From contig JACQZN010000122.1 of NCBI GenBank assembly GCA_016213845.1, forward strand, positions 39,367 through 103,366: 64,000 nucleotides of DNA, written 5' to 3'. The position numbers and the translations under genes are program-made. The first letter of the stretch is position 1. Every line of letters starts with the position of its first letter. The notes beneath the pieces are model-generated. The model was not told the DNA's origin, made no database searches, and worked only from the letters and a program-made list of their open reading frames with translations. The DNA is from Candidatus Wallbacteria bacterium (GTDB lineage Bacteria > Muiribacteriota > UBA6191 > JACPRK01). This document shows positions 18,296-25,538 of the stretch, piece after piece.

Positions 18296-18879
18296 TCATC
18301 GTCCGCCATCGGATCAATACCCGGGAGGCGCTCGAGGCCGTCCCGCCAGCCCACGGCGTGGAGATCGATCTCCGGAGCACCGGCGGGCAGCTGTGCCTGC
18401 AGCACGATCCGTTCGTGGCCGGAGAGCCGTTCACGGAGTGGCTCGGGAGTTACCATCACCGGCTGCTCATCGTGAACGTGAAGGAGGAAGGGCTGGAAGA
18501 GCGGGCGCTGGCGCTCCTGGCCGGACGGGGTATCGAGGAGTTCTTCTTCCTGGACCAGTCTTTTCCATTCCTGGTGCGCACCGTGAGGGCGGGCGAGCAG
18601 CGGACGGCCGTCCGGGTCAGCGAGTACGAGTCGGTGGAGACCGCGCTGGCTCTGGCGGGGCTGGCCGGCTGGATCTGGGTGGACTGCTTCAGCCGGCTGG
18701 CGCTCGAGGGTCCCCAGGCGGCGGCCCTCAGGGCTGCAGGCTACCGGCTCTGCTTCGTCTCGCCGGAGCTGCAAGGACGCACTGCGGAGTCGGACACGCG
18801 GCTGATGCGCCAGGCGCTCGCATCGCGGGGGATCGAGCCGGACGCGGTCTGCACCAAGCAGCCCCAGCTCTGGGTGTGA
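18292..18879 (+). CDS. Glycerophosphodiester phosphodiesterase-like TIM-barrel protein
   Basis: The 195-residue protein keeps the GDPD catalytic layout: His-Arg at residues 5-6 (VRHRIN), Glu-x-Asp in GVEIDLR and a His in LQHDPF. It is shorter than typical GDPD enzymes (about 240 residues) and lacks a signal peptide. It is the last gene of a run joined by 4-base overlaps from 14018 on, which suggests that it trims or releases a phosphodiester-linked group made by the aldolase, nucleotidyltransferase and GT2. Catalysis is plausible but unproven. Confidence 0.65.
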   Translation: MIIVRHRINTREALEAVPPAHGVEIDLRSTGGQLCLQHDPFVAGEPFTEWLGSYHHRLLIVNVKEEGLEERALALLAGRGIEEFFFLDQSFPFLVRTVRAGEQRTAVRVSEYESVETALALAGLAGWIWVDCFSRLALEGPQAAALRAAGYRLCFVSPELQGRTAESDTRLMRQALASRGIEPDAVCTKQPQLWV

Positions 18880-18888
18880 CGCGGCGCG

Positions 18889-20574
18889 TCATGGACGGCG
18901 CGGGCGGTCGGTCGACTTGAACCGATGTGCGGCGCCGGCAAGCAGCAACATCATCCAGCCCAGCATCGAGGCCAGCTCGGGCTGACCCTGACCGGCGACG
19001 GAGATGCTGCAGCCGCCGGAACCGCCGCTGGCGCCGCCTGTCGGCAGCGCGGCGGAGGTATCTGCAGAGGCGGGCCGGACGCCGGTCGCGGGGAAACCCG
19101 CGACGCCGAACGTACCGAGCTGGGAACTCTGGAAGGTGACCGTTCGCGCGCGCCGGTCGACCGTGCCGCCCATCAGGGCCCACTTGCCCGTGCCCGTGTC
19201 GAATCGGAAGGCGCCGAGCGTCCCCTCGTCCAGGCCGGCGGCCTCGGCGTCGGTGTAGGCCAGGGAGATGCGGGCGTTGGCGCGCAGAGAGTCGCCCGCC
19301 GACTTCTCGATGGCACGCACGGCGCGGACGGGCCTGACGCCTGCCGGCATCGTCTTGCCGTCGCGATCGGGGACCTGCAAGGGCAGTGAAATGATGATCT
19401 GGGTGGACTGGGCGAGCGCGCCATCGGGTATCTCCACGGAGCTGCCCGTGGCGTCCCGGATGTTGCGCGTTCCGCCAGTCGACGCGATGTCGTCGGCGTA
19501 GGCCAGGTCGGCGGTGTAGACCTGGAAGACCCCGCTGTCGTCCCGGACGAAGGCGATCTTCATGCCGTCCGGAGAGAGCGTGGGAAAGGTCTCGCTCCGC
19601 ACGGTGTTGAGCGCGGCCACTGCGGACCTGGGGCCGGTTCCGGAAGCAGCGATGGCGACCAGGTCGAAGCGGCCGCCGCCCAGGAGACTCTCGGAGTTCT
19701 CGGAGTTCGGTACGCAGTCCTGAGGCTGCCAGTAGGTCGGCGCGCTGGCCATGACCAGGAGCGAGCCGTCGCCGCCAAAGGAGGGTACGCCGTCATAACT
19801 GGCGCCGTCCGTGAGGCGACGGATCGACGGGTCCGTCAGACTGGTCGGCTTGCTGACGTCGCCGCTCAGCAGCTCGGGGACGCGGTGCAGCATGTAGAGG
19901 CTGGAGGCGCCAGAGCCCTCTTCGACGGCGAAGGCCACGCGGGAGTGATCGGGTGCGATGCGGCGCTCCAGCACCCGCACGCCCGGCCCGAAGTCCGTGA
20001 CTGCCACGGCATTGGCCAGCGGATCGAGGGAGAGCAGACTCCCGTCTGGCCGGATGCCCAAGAGCGAGATCTGTCCCGCGATGCGCGCGGCCAGGTAGTA
20101 CCTCCCCTGGAGCGCAACGTGGCCGGCATTGCCACCCAGGCACGTCAATCGAACTCGGCTGGTAGTGGTGACTCCGGTAGCGGAGGCGGAGGCCGTCTTG
20201 TAGTAGCCATCCGTCGTGAGGAAGCCGACGAAGTGGCCGTTCGGAGACCAGATCGGCAGCGAGTAGGCTGAAGCCCCGTCGGCGTCCCGTGTGATCGCTG
20301 CCGCGTCGGCCTTCTTCTCGAGGTCCTTGACCCAGACGTTGAAGATGCCCGAGCCGGCCTCCTTGCGCTGGAGCCAGGCCAGCTTCTTGCCGTCCGGCGA
20401 CCAGGCCACGGAGACCTGGTCGACTTCGGTGGCCGCGAGACGCGAGGCGCTACGCGCCACCTGGAGGGTCGAAGGGCTTGCCGCGGGCAGCGCGACGGGC
20501 GCCACGGCGAGCGCGATCATCAGGGCCGTGCGGGCGATGCGAGGAAGGTCCGAAGGACGCAAGGGGTCGTTCAT
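18889..20574 (-). CDS. Secreted TolB/WD40-like beta-propeller protein with C-terminal sorting signal
   Basis: The protein (about 561 residues from the ATG at 20574) has a signal peptide (hydrophobic run in TALMIALAVAPVALPAA), then several TolB-type blades with SPDGKKLAW, SPNGHFVGF and LSPDGMKIAF. A ZU5-like segment follows (SSVEIPDGALAQSTQI). The last 45 residues are Gly/Ser-rich with a single Cys (GGSGGCSIS), then a hydrophobic helix (ASMLGWMMLLLAGAA) and a basic tail. That tripartite end matches the general form of Cys-type CTERM sorting signals (JDVT-, Synerg- and MYXO-CTERM). An alternative start at 20628 would place the signal peptide unusually far in. It is convergent with the GDPD-like gene. 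Confidence 0.75.
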   Translation of the reverse strand: MNDPLRPSDLPRIARTALMIALAVAPVALPAASPSTLQVARSASRLAATEVDQVSVAWSPDGKKLAWLQRKEAGSGIFNVWVKDLEKKADAAAITRDADGASAYSLPIWSPNGHFVGFLTTDGYYKTASASATGVTTTSRVRLTCLGGNAGHVALQGRYYLAARIAGQISLLGIRPDGSLLSLDPLANAVAVTDFGPGVRVLERRIAPDHSRVAFAVEEGSGASSLYMLHRVPELLSGDVSKPTSLTDPSIRRLTDGASYDGVPSFGGDGSLLVMASAPTYWQPQDCVPNSENSESLLGGGRFDLVAIAASGTGPRSAVAALNTVRSETFPTLSPDGMKIAFVRDDSGVFQVYTADLAYADDIASTGGTRNIRDATGSSVEIPDGALAQSTQIIISLPLQVPDRDGKTMPAGVRPVRAVRAIEKSAGDSLRANARISLAYTDAEAAGLDEGTLGAFRFDTGTGKWALMGGTVDRRARTVTFQSSQLGTFGVAGFPATGVRPASADTSAALPTGGASGGSGGCSISVAGQGQPELASMLGWMMLLLAGAAHRFKSTDRPRRP

Positions 20575-20670
20575 GGCTGGCCGGAATCCATGACGTGGAA
20601 CAGAGGATTCCGCCTCCGCGTCATGCATCGGCCGCCCCGAGCGGCAAGGATTAAGGCCGACAAAACAGGA

Positions 20671-20702
20671 CGGGAAGCGGCCCTGTTTGGTGCCGCTTCC
20701 CG
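20671..20702 (-). terminator. Hairpin terminator of tRNA-Val
   Basis: A perfect 11-bp stem (CGGGAAGCGGC / GCCGCTTCCCG) with a 10-base loop lies just downstream of the tRNA on the minus strand and is followed by TCCTGTTTTG. The T-run is slightly delayed. Confidence 0.6.
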
Positions 20703-20706
20703 ATGA

Positions 20707-20781
20707 TGGTGGGCATTGCAGGGATCGAACCTGCGACTCCTACCGTGTGAAGGTAGTACTCTCCCGCTGAGTTAAATGCCC
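20707..20781 (-). tRNA. tRNA-Val (anticodon CAC)
   Basis: The cloverleaf is complete on the minus strand: acceptor GGGCATT / AATGCCC, D-arm, anticodon stem CTACC / GGTAG with loop TTCACAC (anticodon CAC), and T-arm GCAGG-TTCGATC-CCTGC. Discriminator A and an encoded CCA (20709-20707) follow. It reads the GTG codon. Confidence 0.95.
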
Positions 20782-20858
20782 ACGCGTGCCGCCTCGGCGA
20801 CGGCCGATCCTAGCTCATCTTTGCCCCGATTTCAAGCCGCGCGTGGCACCGAGAAATG

Positions 20859-20909
20859 CAGGGACACACGACCTATTTCCTCGGAAATAGGTCGTGTGTC
20901 CCTGTTTTT
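20859..20909. repeat. Perfect 22-bp palindrome followed by T5 (REP/terminator-like)
   Basis: The left arm at 20859-20880 (CAGGGACACACGACCTATTT then CC) is perfectly complementary to 20883-20904 with only TC between, then TTTTT. It could act as a terminator on the plus strand, but no plus-strand gene ends nearby. The arm sequence resembles the palindromes mobilised by REP-associated Y1 transposases. It sits in the 306-base gene-free stretch 20783-21088, which otherwise holds a promoter. Confidence 0.75.
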
Positions 20910-20956
20910 CGGACAGGACCGCGGCGGAGTGGTGCGCAAATGTGTGCTCCTGCGAG

Positions 20957-20985
20957 TTGACGCGCGGTAAGGGATGGGTTAATCG
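20957..20985 (+). promoter_or_regulatory. Probable promoter of the TPR/Ala-Pro protein
   Basis: TTGACG (20957-20962) is followed after 17 bases by TAATCG (20980-20985; TTAATC with 16). The -35 is strong and the -10 is weak. It lies about 100 bases before the start codon. Confidence 0.45.
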
Positions 20986-21088
20986 GACTCTGGATGGAGC
21001 TCCGCAAGTCCGGCGCGGAGCCCGGGGTGACCGCCGCGAGCAGGGACAGCTCGCGGGCCACCGTGCTCGAGCCAAGGAGTCGATCGAT

Positions 21089-21868
21089 ATGAAGCGAGCC
21101 CTACTGGTCGCAGGTACTCTGGCCATCGCCGCGGGACTCCAGGCGGCGCCAACCGAGAATCCGTACCACTGGTATCACGAGGCGGTCTGTTCCACCTCGC
21201 TAGCCGACCAGCCAGGCCTCTTCGAGAAGTCGCTGGCCGACCACCCGAAGCACTTCGCCTCCAAACACGGTATGGCCGTCGTCTACTACCGCAAGAATGA
21301 TCTCGCCAAGGCGATCGAGCTCTTCGAAGCCGAGCTGGCTGACGGCAAGGCCCTCGGCATCGTCCATTACGACCTGGCCTGCTGCTACGCGCTGAAGGGT
21401 GACAAGGCCCTGGCCGTCGACCACCTGCGCAAGGCCGTGAGGCACGGCTTCTCGGACTGGAGGCTCCTGCGGGAAGACGGCGATCTCGATTCGATCCGAG
21501 ACGATCCTCACGTCGCCAAGCTGATGAAGCGCGCAACGGCACGCCGGGCGCAGTCCAAGGCAGCGGCCACGGAGCCCGCCGCCGCGAGCACCGCGGGCGA
21601 GCCCAAGCCGAAGAAATCTCGAAGCCGCAAACCCAAGAAGGCAGCTGCTGAAGAGCCCCCCGCTGCGGCGCCAGCAGCGCCTGAGCCGCCGGCGGCCGCT
21701 AGCGCCCCCGGCCCAGTAGAGTCCAAGGCCGCCGCGCCGGCCCCTGCCGCTCCCGCACCCGCAACGCCCTCGGCCGAGGACTTCGACCCGACCGCCGACC
21801 CCGCGCCGCCGGCCCCGGCCGCGCCGGCTCCTGCAGCCGCTCCCGCTCCCGCCGCACCGGCGAAGTAG
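21089..21868 (+). CDS. Secreted TPR protein with Ala/Pro-rich tail
   Basis: A signal peptide (MKRALLVAGTLAIAAGLQAA) leads into two or three tetratricopeptide repeats (residues about 40-140), which usually mediate protein contacts. The last 110 residues are Lys-rich (KPKKSRSRKPKK) and then almost purely Ala and Pro, a flexible spacer that could cross the cell wall or bind anionic polymers. A good AAGGAG site lies 9 bases before the ATG. It is convergent with the cyclase operon. The specific role is unknown. Confidence 0.8.
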   Translation: MKRALLVAGTLAIAAGLQAAPTENPYHWYHEAVCSTSLADQPGLFEKSLADHPKHFASKHGMAVVYYRKNDLAKAIELFEAELADGKALGIVHYDLACCYALKGDKALAVDHLRKAVRHGFSDWRLLREDGDLDSIRDDPHVAKLMKRATARRAQSKAAATEPAAASTAGEPKPKKSRSRKPKKAAAEEPPAAAPAAPEPPAAASAPGPVESKAAAPAPAAPAPATPSAEDFDPTADPAPPAPAAPAPAAAPAPAAPAK

Positions 21869-21914
21869 CAGGCCTGCGCGGCACTGGCGGCTGCTGCACG
21901 TCGCAGATCCAGCC

Positions 21915-22154
21915 TCACTCCTCGCCGACGTACTCGGCGATGGTGCGCTGGAAGCGGCCCAGGTAGATCAGGTCGAAGGTGCCTTCCGAGCCGGGGAAGA
22001 TCTCGGTGACGCGGCGGCGGACTTCGGCCACCAGCTCGAGCGCCTCGTCGCGGGTCATCCGCTTGTTCATGATCCGGAGGATGGCGCTGTCGACGATCCC
22101 GACGACCTCTCGAGCTCTTTCCTCCTCGAGTTGCTCGAGCTCGGCCCGATCCAT
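21915..22154 (-). CDS. Small hypothetical helical protein
   Basis: This 79-residue, strongly charged protein begins with a Glu-rich helix (LEQLEEERAREV) and has the look of a helical bundle or coiled coil. ATG at 22154 is chosen because GGGAGG lies 7 bases upstream; a GTG 6 bases earlier would overlap that site. It starts 31 bases after the adenylate cyclase stop on the same strand and is probably its co-transcribed partner. I do not recognise the family. Confidence 0.65.
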   Translation of the reverse strand: MDRAELEQLEEERAREVVGIVDSAILRIMNKRMTRDEALELVAEVRRRVTEIFPGSEGTFDLIYLGRFQRTIAEYVGEE

Positions 22155-22185
22155 CGGCACGCCTCCCGTCTTCCGCGGCTGTGAC

Positions 22186-23811
22186 CTACTTTTTCGCCCT
22201 TACAACCTTGTATACGACGATCGGTTCGTTCTTGCCCTTGACCTTCACCTGCATCGGGTCGCGCACCTCGATGCGGTCCTGCACGGCGCTGAAGGTCGAT
22301 TCCGTGATGACGATCTCGCGGCCCTGAGCGAGCCCGCAGAGCCGGCTGGCCGTGTTCACGCAGTCGCCGATGACCGTGTAATCCATGCGCTTGGGGGAGC
22401 CGATGCTGCCTGCCACGACCTCGCCCGTGTTGATGCCGACGCCCATCAGCAGCCACATGCCGTGCTTGTCCATCCACTCCTTGCAGAGCCTGTCCATCTG
22501 GACCTGCATCGCCATGGCCGCGCTGACCGCTCGAAACGGGGCATCCTCGGCCTTGAAGGGCGCACCGAAGATGGCCAGGATGCCGTCGCCCAGGTACTTG
22601 TCCAGCGTGCCGCCGTGCTCGAAGATGCAGGCCGTCATCGCCTCCAGGTACTGATTGAGGATGTTCACCACCATCTGGGGCTGCGCTCGCCGGGCCTCGG
22701 AGAACGTCGTGAAGCCGCGGATGTCGCAGAAGAGCACGGTCGCGTTCACGAGCTGGCCGCCGCGGCCGATGTCGCCCTTCTCGGCGACGATCTTCTCGAC
22801 GATGTCGGGGGACAGGTACCGCGAGAGGTTCAGGCGCTGGCGGGTTTCGTCCTCGATCTTGGCGTAGAGGCGCGCATTCTCGATGGCGATGGCGGCCTGG
22901 TCGCCGAACGCGGTCAGCAGCTTCAGGTCTTCCTCCTGGAAGCAGTCGCTCTGGATGCGGTTGTCCACATAGAGCACGCCGATCGTGTGGTCCTTGGAGC
23001 AGAGGGGCACGCACATCGCCGAGCGAATGTTGTACATCTGGATGGAACCGCTCGTGACGAACCTGGGGTCGACCAGCGCGTCCTTGGTGAGAACGGGCTG
23101 GCTACCGGCGAAAACCTCGTCGACGATGCTCTTCGAGATCGTGATGGGGCCGTTCTTGCCCATCATCCCTTCCATCTCGCGGGAGACGGTCGGCACCAGC
23201 TGCTTGGTCTGTTCATCGACCAGCATGATGAAGCCGCGGTCTGCCTTCATCACCTCCAGGGCCAGGTCGATCACGCGGTTGAGGAGCGAGGGGAGATCGA
23301 GCTCGGAGGCGATGATCTTGGAGACCTGGTACAGGATGAGCAGCTTGTGCACGGCCTCGTCGGTCTCGGCGCTGGTCGTGTCCGCGACTGGCGGAAGCGG
23401 TTCCGCCAGCGTGTGGAGCGCCTTGGCGCCGGCCAGGTCGAGCATCGTGAAGAGCCTCGACTTGTCCGCGCCGCCGCCGGCCTGCGACTTCGGGGTCGCC
23501 GGGCGGGACGCCGGCGCCGAGCCGCCCTCGTCCTGGTCCCGGCGGAACTCGAAGATCTGCGAGCCCATCTTGATGAGATCGCCGCTGTTTAGCCGGCACT
23601 GCTCGACCGGCCGGTTGTTGACTTCGACGCCGTTGCTCGACTTGAAGTCCATCAGGGTGTACTCGGAGTTGTAGCCGATGATGAGCGCGTGCTTCCTCGA
23701 GAGCTCCTGGTCGTCGAAGAAGATCGTGCAGCTCGGCTCGCGGCCGATGGAGCAGATTCCGCCGGAGAGCGTGTACTCCCCGGCCCGGTGCTTCAGGTAC
23801 GCCCTGCCCAA
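22186..23811 (-). CDS. FHA-GAF-class III adenylate cyclase
   Basis: The 541-residue protein joins a phosphopeptide-binding FHA domain (about 15-90; CSIGREPSC, LSRKHA, SSNGVEVN), a GAF sensor (about 165-310) and a class III nucleotide cyclase domain (about 355-535). The metal Asp residues are in LFCDIRGFT and KYLGDGILAIFG, and the transition-state Asn/Arg are in VNTASRL. The purine-selecting pair reads Lys/Thr (DKYLGDG; YTVIGD), the pattern of class IIIb adenylate cyclases. It starts at TTG with GAGGAGG 9 bases upstream. It probably makes cAMP in response to a small ligand and a phospho-Thr partner. No membrane segment is present. Confidence 0.9.
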   Translation of the reverse strand: MGRAYLKHRAGEYTLSGGICSIGREPSCTIFFDDQELSRKHALIIGYNSEYTLMDFKSSNGVEVNNRPVEQCRLNSGDLIKMGSQIFEFRRDQDEGGSAPASRPATPKSQAGGGADKSRLFTMLDLAGAKALHTLAEPLPPVADTTSAETDEAVHKLLILYQVSKIIASELDLPSLLNRVIDLALEVMKADRGFIMLVDEQTKQLVPTVSREMEGMMGKNGPITISKSIVDEVFAGSQPVLTKDALVDPRFVTSGSIQMYNIRSAMCVPLCSKDHTIGVLYVDNRIQSDCFQEEDLKLLTAFGDQAAIAIENARLYAKIEDETRQRLNLSRYLSPDIVEKIVAEKGDIGRGGQLVNATVLFCDIRGFTTFSEARRAQPQMVVNILNQYLEAMTACIFEHGGTLDKYLGDGILAIFGAPFKAEDAPFRAVSAAMAMQVQMDRLCKEWMDKHGMWLLMGVGINTGEVVAGSIGSPKRMDYTVIGDCVNTASRLCGLAQGREIVITESTFSAVQDRIEVRDPMQVKVKGKNEPIVVYKVVRAKK

Positions 23812-23862
23812 GAAGGAGACCTCCTCATCGGCTTGCAGGATACGTCCGGGAAGCCGGCGCGA

Positions 23863-24510
23863 TCAACGGGCATGGGCGGCATTGCGGCGCTCCCTCAGGC
23901 GCCGCCGGACTGCGGCTTCGAGCTCGCTGAGCTCTCCGGGCTGGGCGGGGATGGCCAGGCAGCCGCCGCTCTCCAGGTCGAGAACGTAGCCGCTGTGCAG
24001 GTTCGGAGCCAGATCGCGGATTTCGGCCCATGGGACGAACCGGCTCCAGAGCAGGTACCCCAGGCGCAACCCCTCTCTCTCCAGGCCAATCGTCCGCACC
24101 TGGAACGCATACAGGAAGAGCGGGAAGCTGATGAAGAGCAGGTTGAGGGCACAGAGCCAGCCGCCGTTGACGGTCGCGGGCAGCCAGAGCAGCGGGAAAA
24201 CGACCAATGCCAGGTGAGCCAGGTCCACGTGGCCGGCTGCACCGGCCACGCGAAAGACCGTCGGCGGGGGCTCGGCGTCGCCTTCGATGAAGAGCGTCGC
24301 GGTCTCGCGAAGAGGGCCCTCTGCGCCGCGCGAACGCTCGGAACCGCAGCCGTAGACTGCGCAGACCCCCTGGAATTCCCAGCAGTCGCGGTGGTGCGGA
24401 GTCTCGCAGGCAGCGCAACGGACGACGTCGGCTTCGCCGTCGAGCAGCTCGCCGCAGACGATGCAGACCGGCTCGGCCTCGTCGGTGCGCTCGGGGCGCC
24501 CTGGGCTCAT
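23863..24510 (-). CDS. RING-finger-like membrane protein, copy 1
   Basis: The 215-residue protein starts with a treble-clef zinc site of the prokaryotic RING/PHD kind: CIVCGELL, then RCAACETPHHRDCW, then CAVYGC, with Cys/His in the expected rhythm. Two hydrophobic helices (about 100-140) follow, then a short beta-rich C-terminal part. A membrane-anchored protein with the zinc finger in the cytoplasm is likely. Its ATG overlaps the stop of the upstream paralogue by 4 bases. The role is unknown; eukaryotic RINGs transfer ubiquitin, but no ubiquitin-like or E2 gene is seen here. Confidence 0.75.
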   Translation of the reverse strand: MSPGRPERTDEAEPVCIVCGELLDGEADVVRCAACETPHHRDCWEFQGVCAVYGCGSERSRGAEGPLRETATLFIEGDAEPPPTVFRVAGAAGHVDLAHLALVVFPLLWLPATVNGGWLCALNLLFISFPLFLYAFQVRTIGLEREGLRLGYLLWSRFVPWAEIRDLAPNLHSGYVLDLESGGCLAIPAQPGELSELEAAVRRRLRERRNAAHAR

Positions 24511-25142
24511 GCGTCCTCTCCGATGAAGAAGACGTCCTCGGAGACTGCCCGCCGAGAGAGCGCCAGCGTCGTGCGGCGCAGGACCTCGTCGAAACCTGGC
24601 TCGCCAACCGGCATCACCATCACTTCGCCGCCCTTCAGAAGTACGGCGCCGGTCCAGTCGCCCGCGCCCGGGCCGCGCAGGACGTCCTCCCAGCGCACGG
24701 AGCGCCGGACGCCGCCCAGGTACTCGAAGGTCATCCCCGCGCGGTCAACCGTGACGCCGCGCAGCCAGCCCAGGCCGTCGGTGATCAGCCTGACCAGCGG
24801 AAACGCCAGCAGCGCCAGGTAGAGCCCCCCCCAGGGGACCAGGCACGCGGCCGCCGAGACTGACGCGAGCAGCGCCGAAGTCGTGACCGTGGCCACCAAT
24901 GGAGCCAGCTCTCGACGCCAGACATATGGCTGCGCTGGCGCGGGACACACGGGCGGTGCGGCGAGGGTTCGCGGGTAACCGGCCATCGCGCGGCGTCCCT
25001 CGCACGCGTAGACGCCGCACTTGCCGCCGTTGAAGGACCAGCAATCGACGTGGTAGGGCGTGTCACAGGCCATGCAGCTGACCGGAGGCGCGCCTAGCCG
25101 CTCGAGCCTTTCACCGCAAACGCGACACGTGATCCCGCTCAC
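24507..25142 (-). CDS. RING-finger-like membrane protein, copy 2
   Basis: This 211-residue paralogue of the following gene has the same zinc-finger layout (CRVCGERL, SCMACDTPYHVDCW, CGVYAC) and two membrane helices near residues 80-130, then a C-terminal domain with a conserved ITxGLG-type join to the helices. The GTG at 25142 is chosen because AGGAGG lies 7 bases upstream and a good promoter lies before it. The two genes form a tandem duplication with a 4-base overlap, so the proteins may work as a heteromer. Confidence 0.75.
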   Translation of the reverse strand: MSGITCRVCGERLERLGAPPVSCMACDTPYHVDCWSFNGGKCGVYACEGRRAMAGYPRTLAAPPVCPAPAQPYVWRRELAPLVATVTTSALLASVSAAACLVPWGGLYLALLAFPLVRLITDGLGWLRGVTVDRAGMTFEYLGGVRRSVRWEDVLRGPGAGDWTGAVLLKGGEVMVMPVGEPGFDEVLRRTTLALSRRAVSEDVFFIGEDA

Positions 25143-25161
25143 GTCGGAACCTCCTGCCTTG

Positions 25162-25190
25162 AATATAGGCCGCAAGTCACAACCTGGCAA
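25162..25190 (-). promoter_or_regulatory. Promoter of the RING-finger pair
   Basis: On the minus strand TTGCCA (25190-25185) and TATATT (25167-25162) are separated by exactly 17 bases, with the GTG start 19 bases further on. A run of nine G lies just upstream at 25196-25204. Confidence 0.6.
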
Positions 25191-25295
25191 GAGCCGGGGG
25201 GGGGCAATTGGGGCGAACCTTTTGGCCTCGGGCGACGTCCAACACTCGGAGGGCCGAAACTCGGACCGCTGTCGACTCTACTGAAGGTGAGGACC

Positions 25296-25487
25296 ATGGT
25301 GAGCGCAACAAAGCACCCCAGGCAAGAGGTGGTGGCACTGCTCGATACTCTGCGTGAACGCTCGGCCCGCGCTTCTCCCCGCGACGATGCTGCCGAGCTT
25401 CCGATTCGCAAGCGGCGCGCCGTGGCCTTCGCCTCGCCCGCGGTGAGCGCCCCCAGGCCTGACGCCCGGCTCAGGGCCCTGCTCTGA
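25296..25487 (+). CDS. Possible small hypothetical protein
   Basis: A 63-residue frame starts at an ATG with a GAAGGTGAGG site just upstream. The product is basic and Ala/Arg-rich (LLDTLRERSARASPRDD) with no recognisable domain. It lies between divergent RING genes and argC. High GC makes such frames common by chance, so it is a weak call. Confidence 0.35.
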   Translation: MVSATKHPRQEVVALLDTLRERSARASPRDDAAELPIRKRRAVAFASPAVSAPRPDARLRALL

Positions 25488-25518
25488 TTGGCCGCCGCCG
25501 GGGCGCGCGCCCAGGGTT

Positions 25519-25524
25519 TATACT
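25519..25524 (+). promoter_or_regulatory. -10 element of the argC-like gene
   Basis: TATACT lies 14 bases before the ATG at 25539, giving an expected leader of only about 8 bases. No clear -35 is present and no ribosome site precedes the ATG. Confidence 0.5.
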
Positions 25525-25538
25525 GTGCGCGATCGCGT

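Noticed and set aside
21508-21918. 136-residue Ala/Gly-rich minus-strand open frame
   Set aside because: It is the antisense of the Ala/Pro-rich tail of the TPR protein and has no independent support.
25196-25204. Run of nine G as a phase-variable switch for the RING genes
   Set aside because: It lies outside any coding frame and upstream of the -35 box at 25185-25190, so a frame switch is impossible; a spacing effect on the promoter is not supported.
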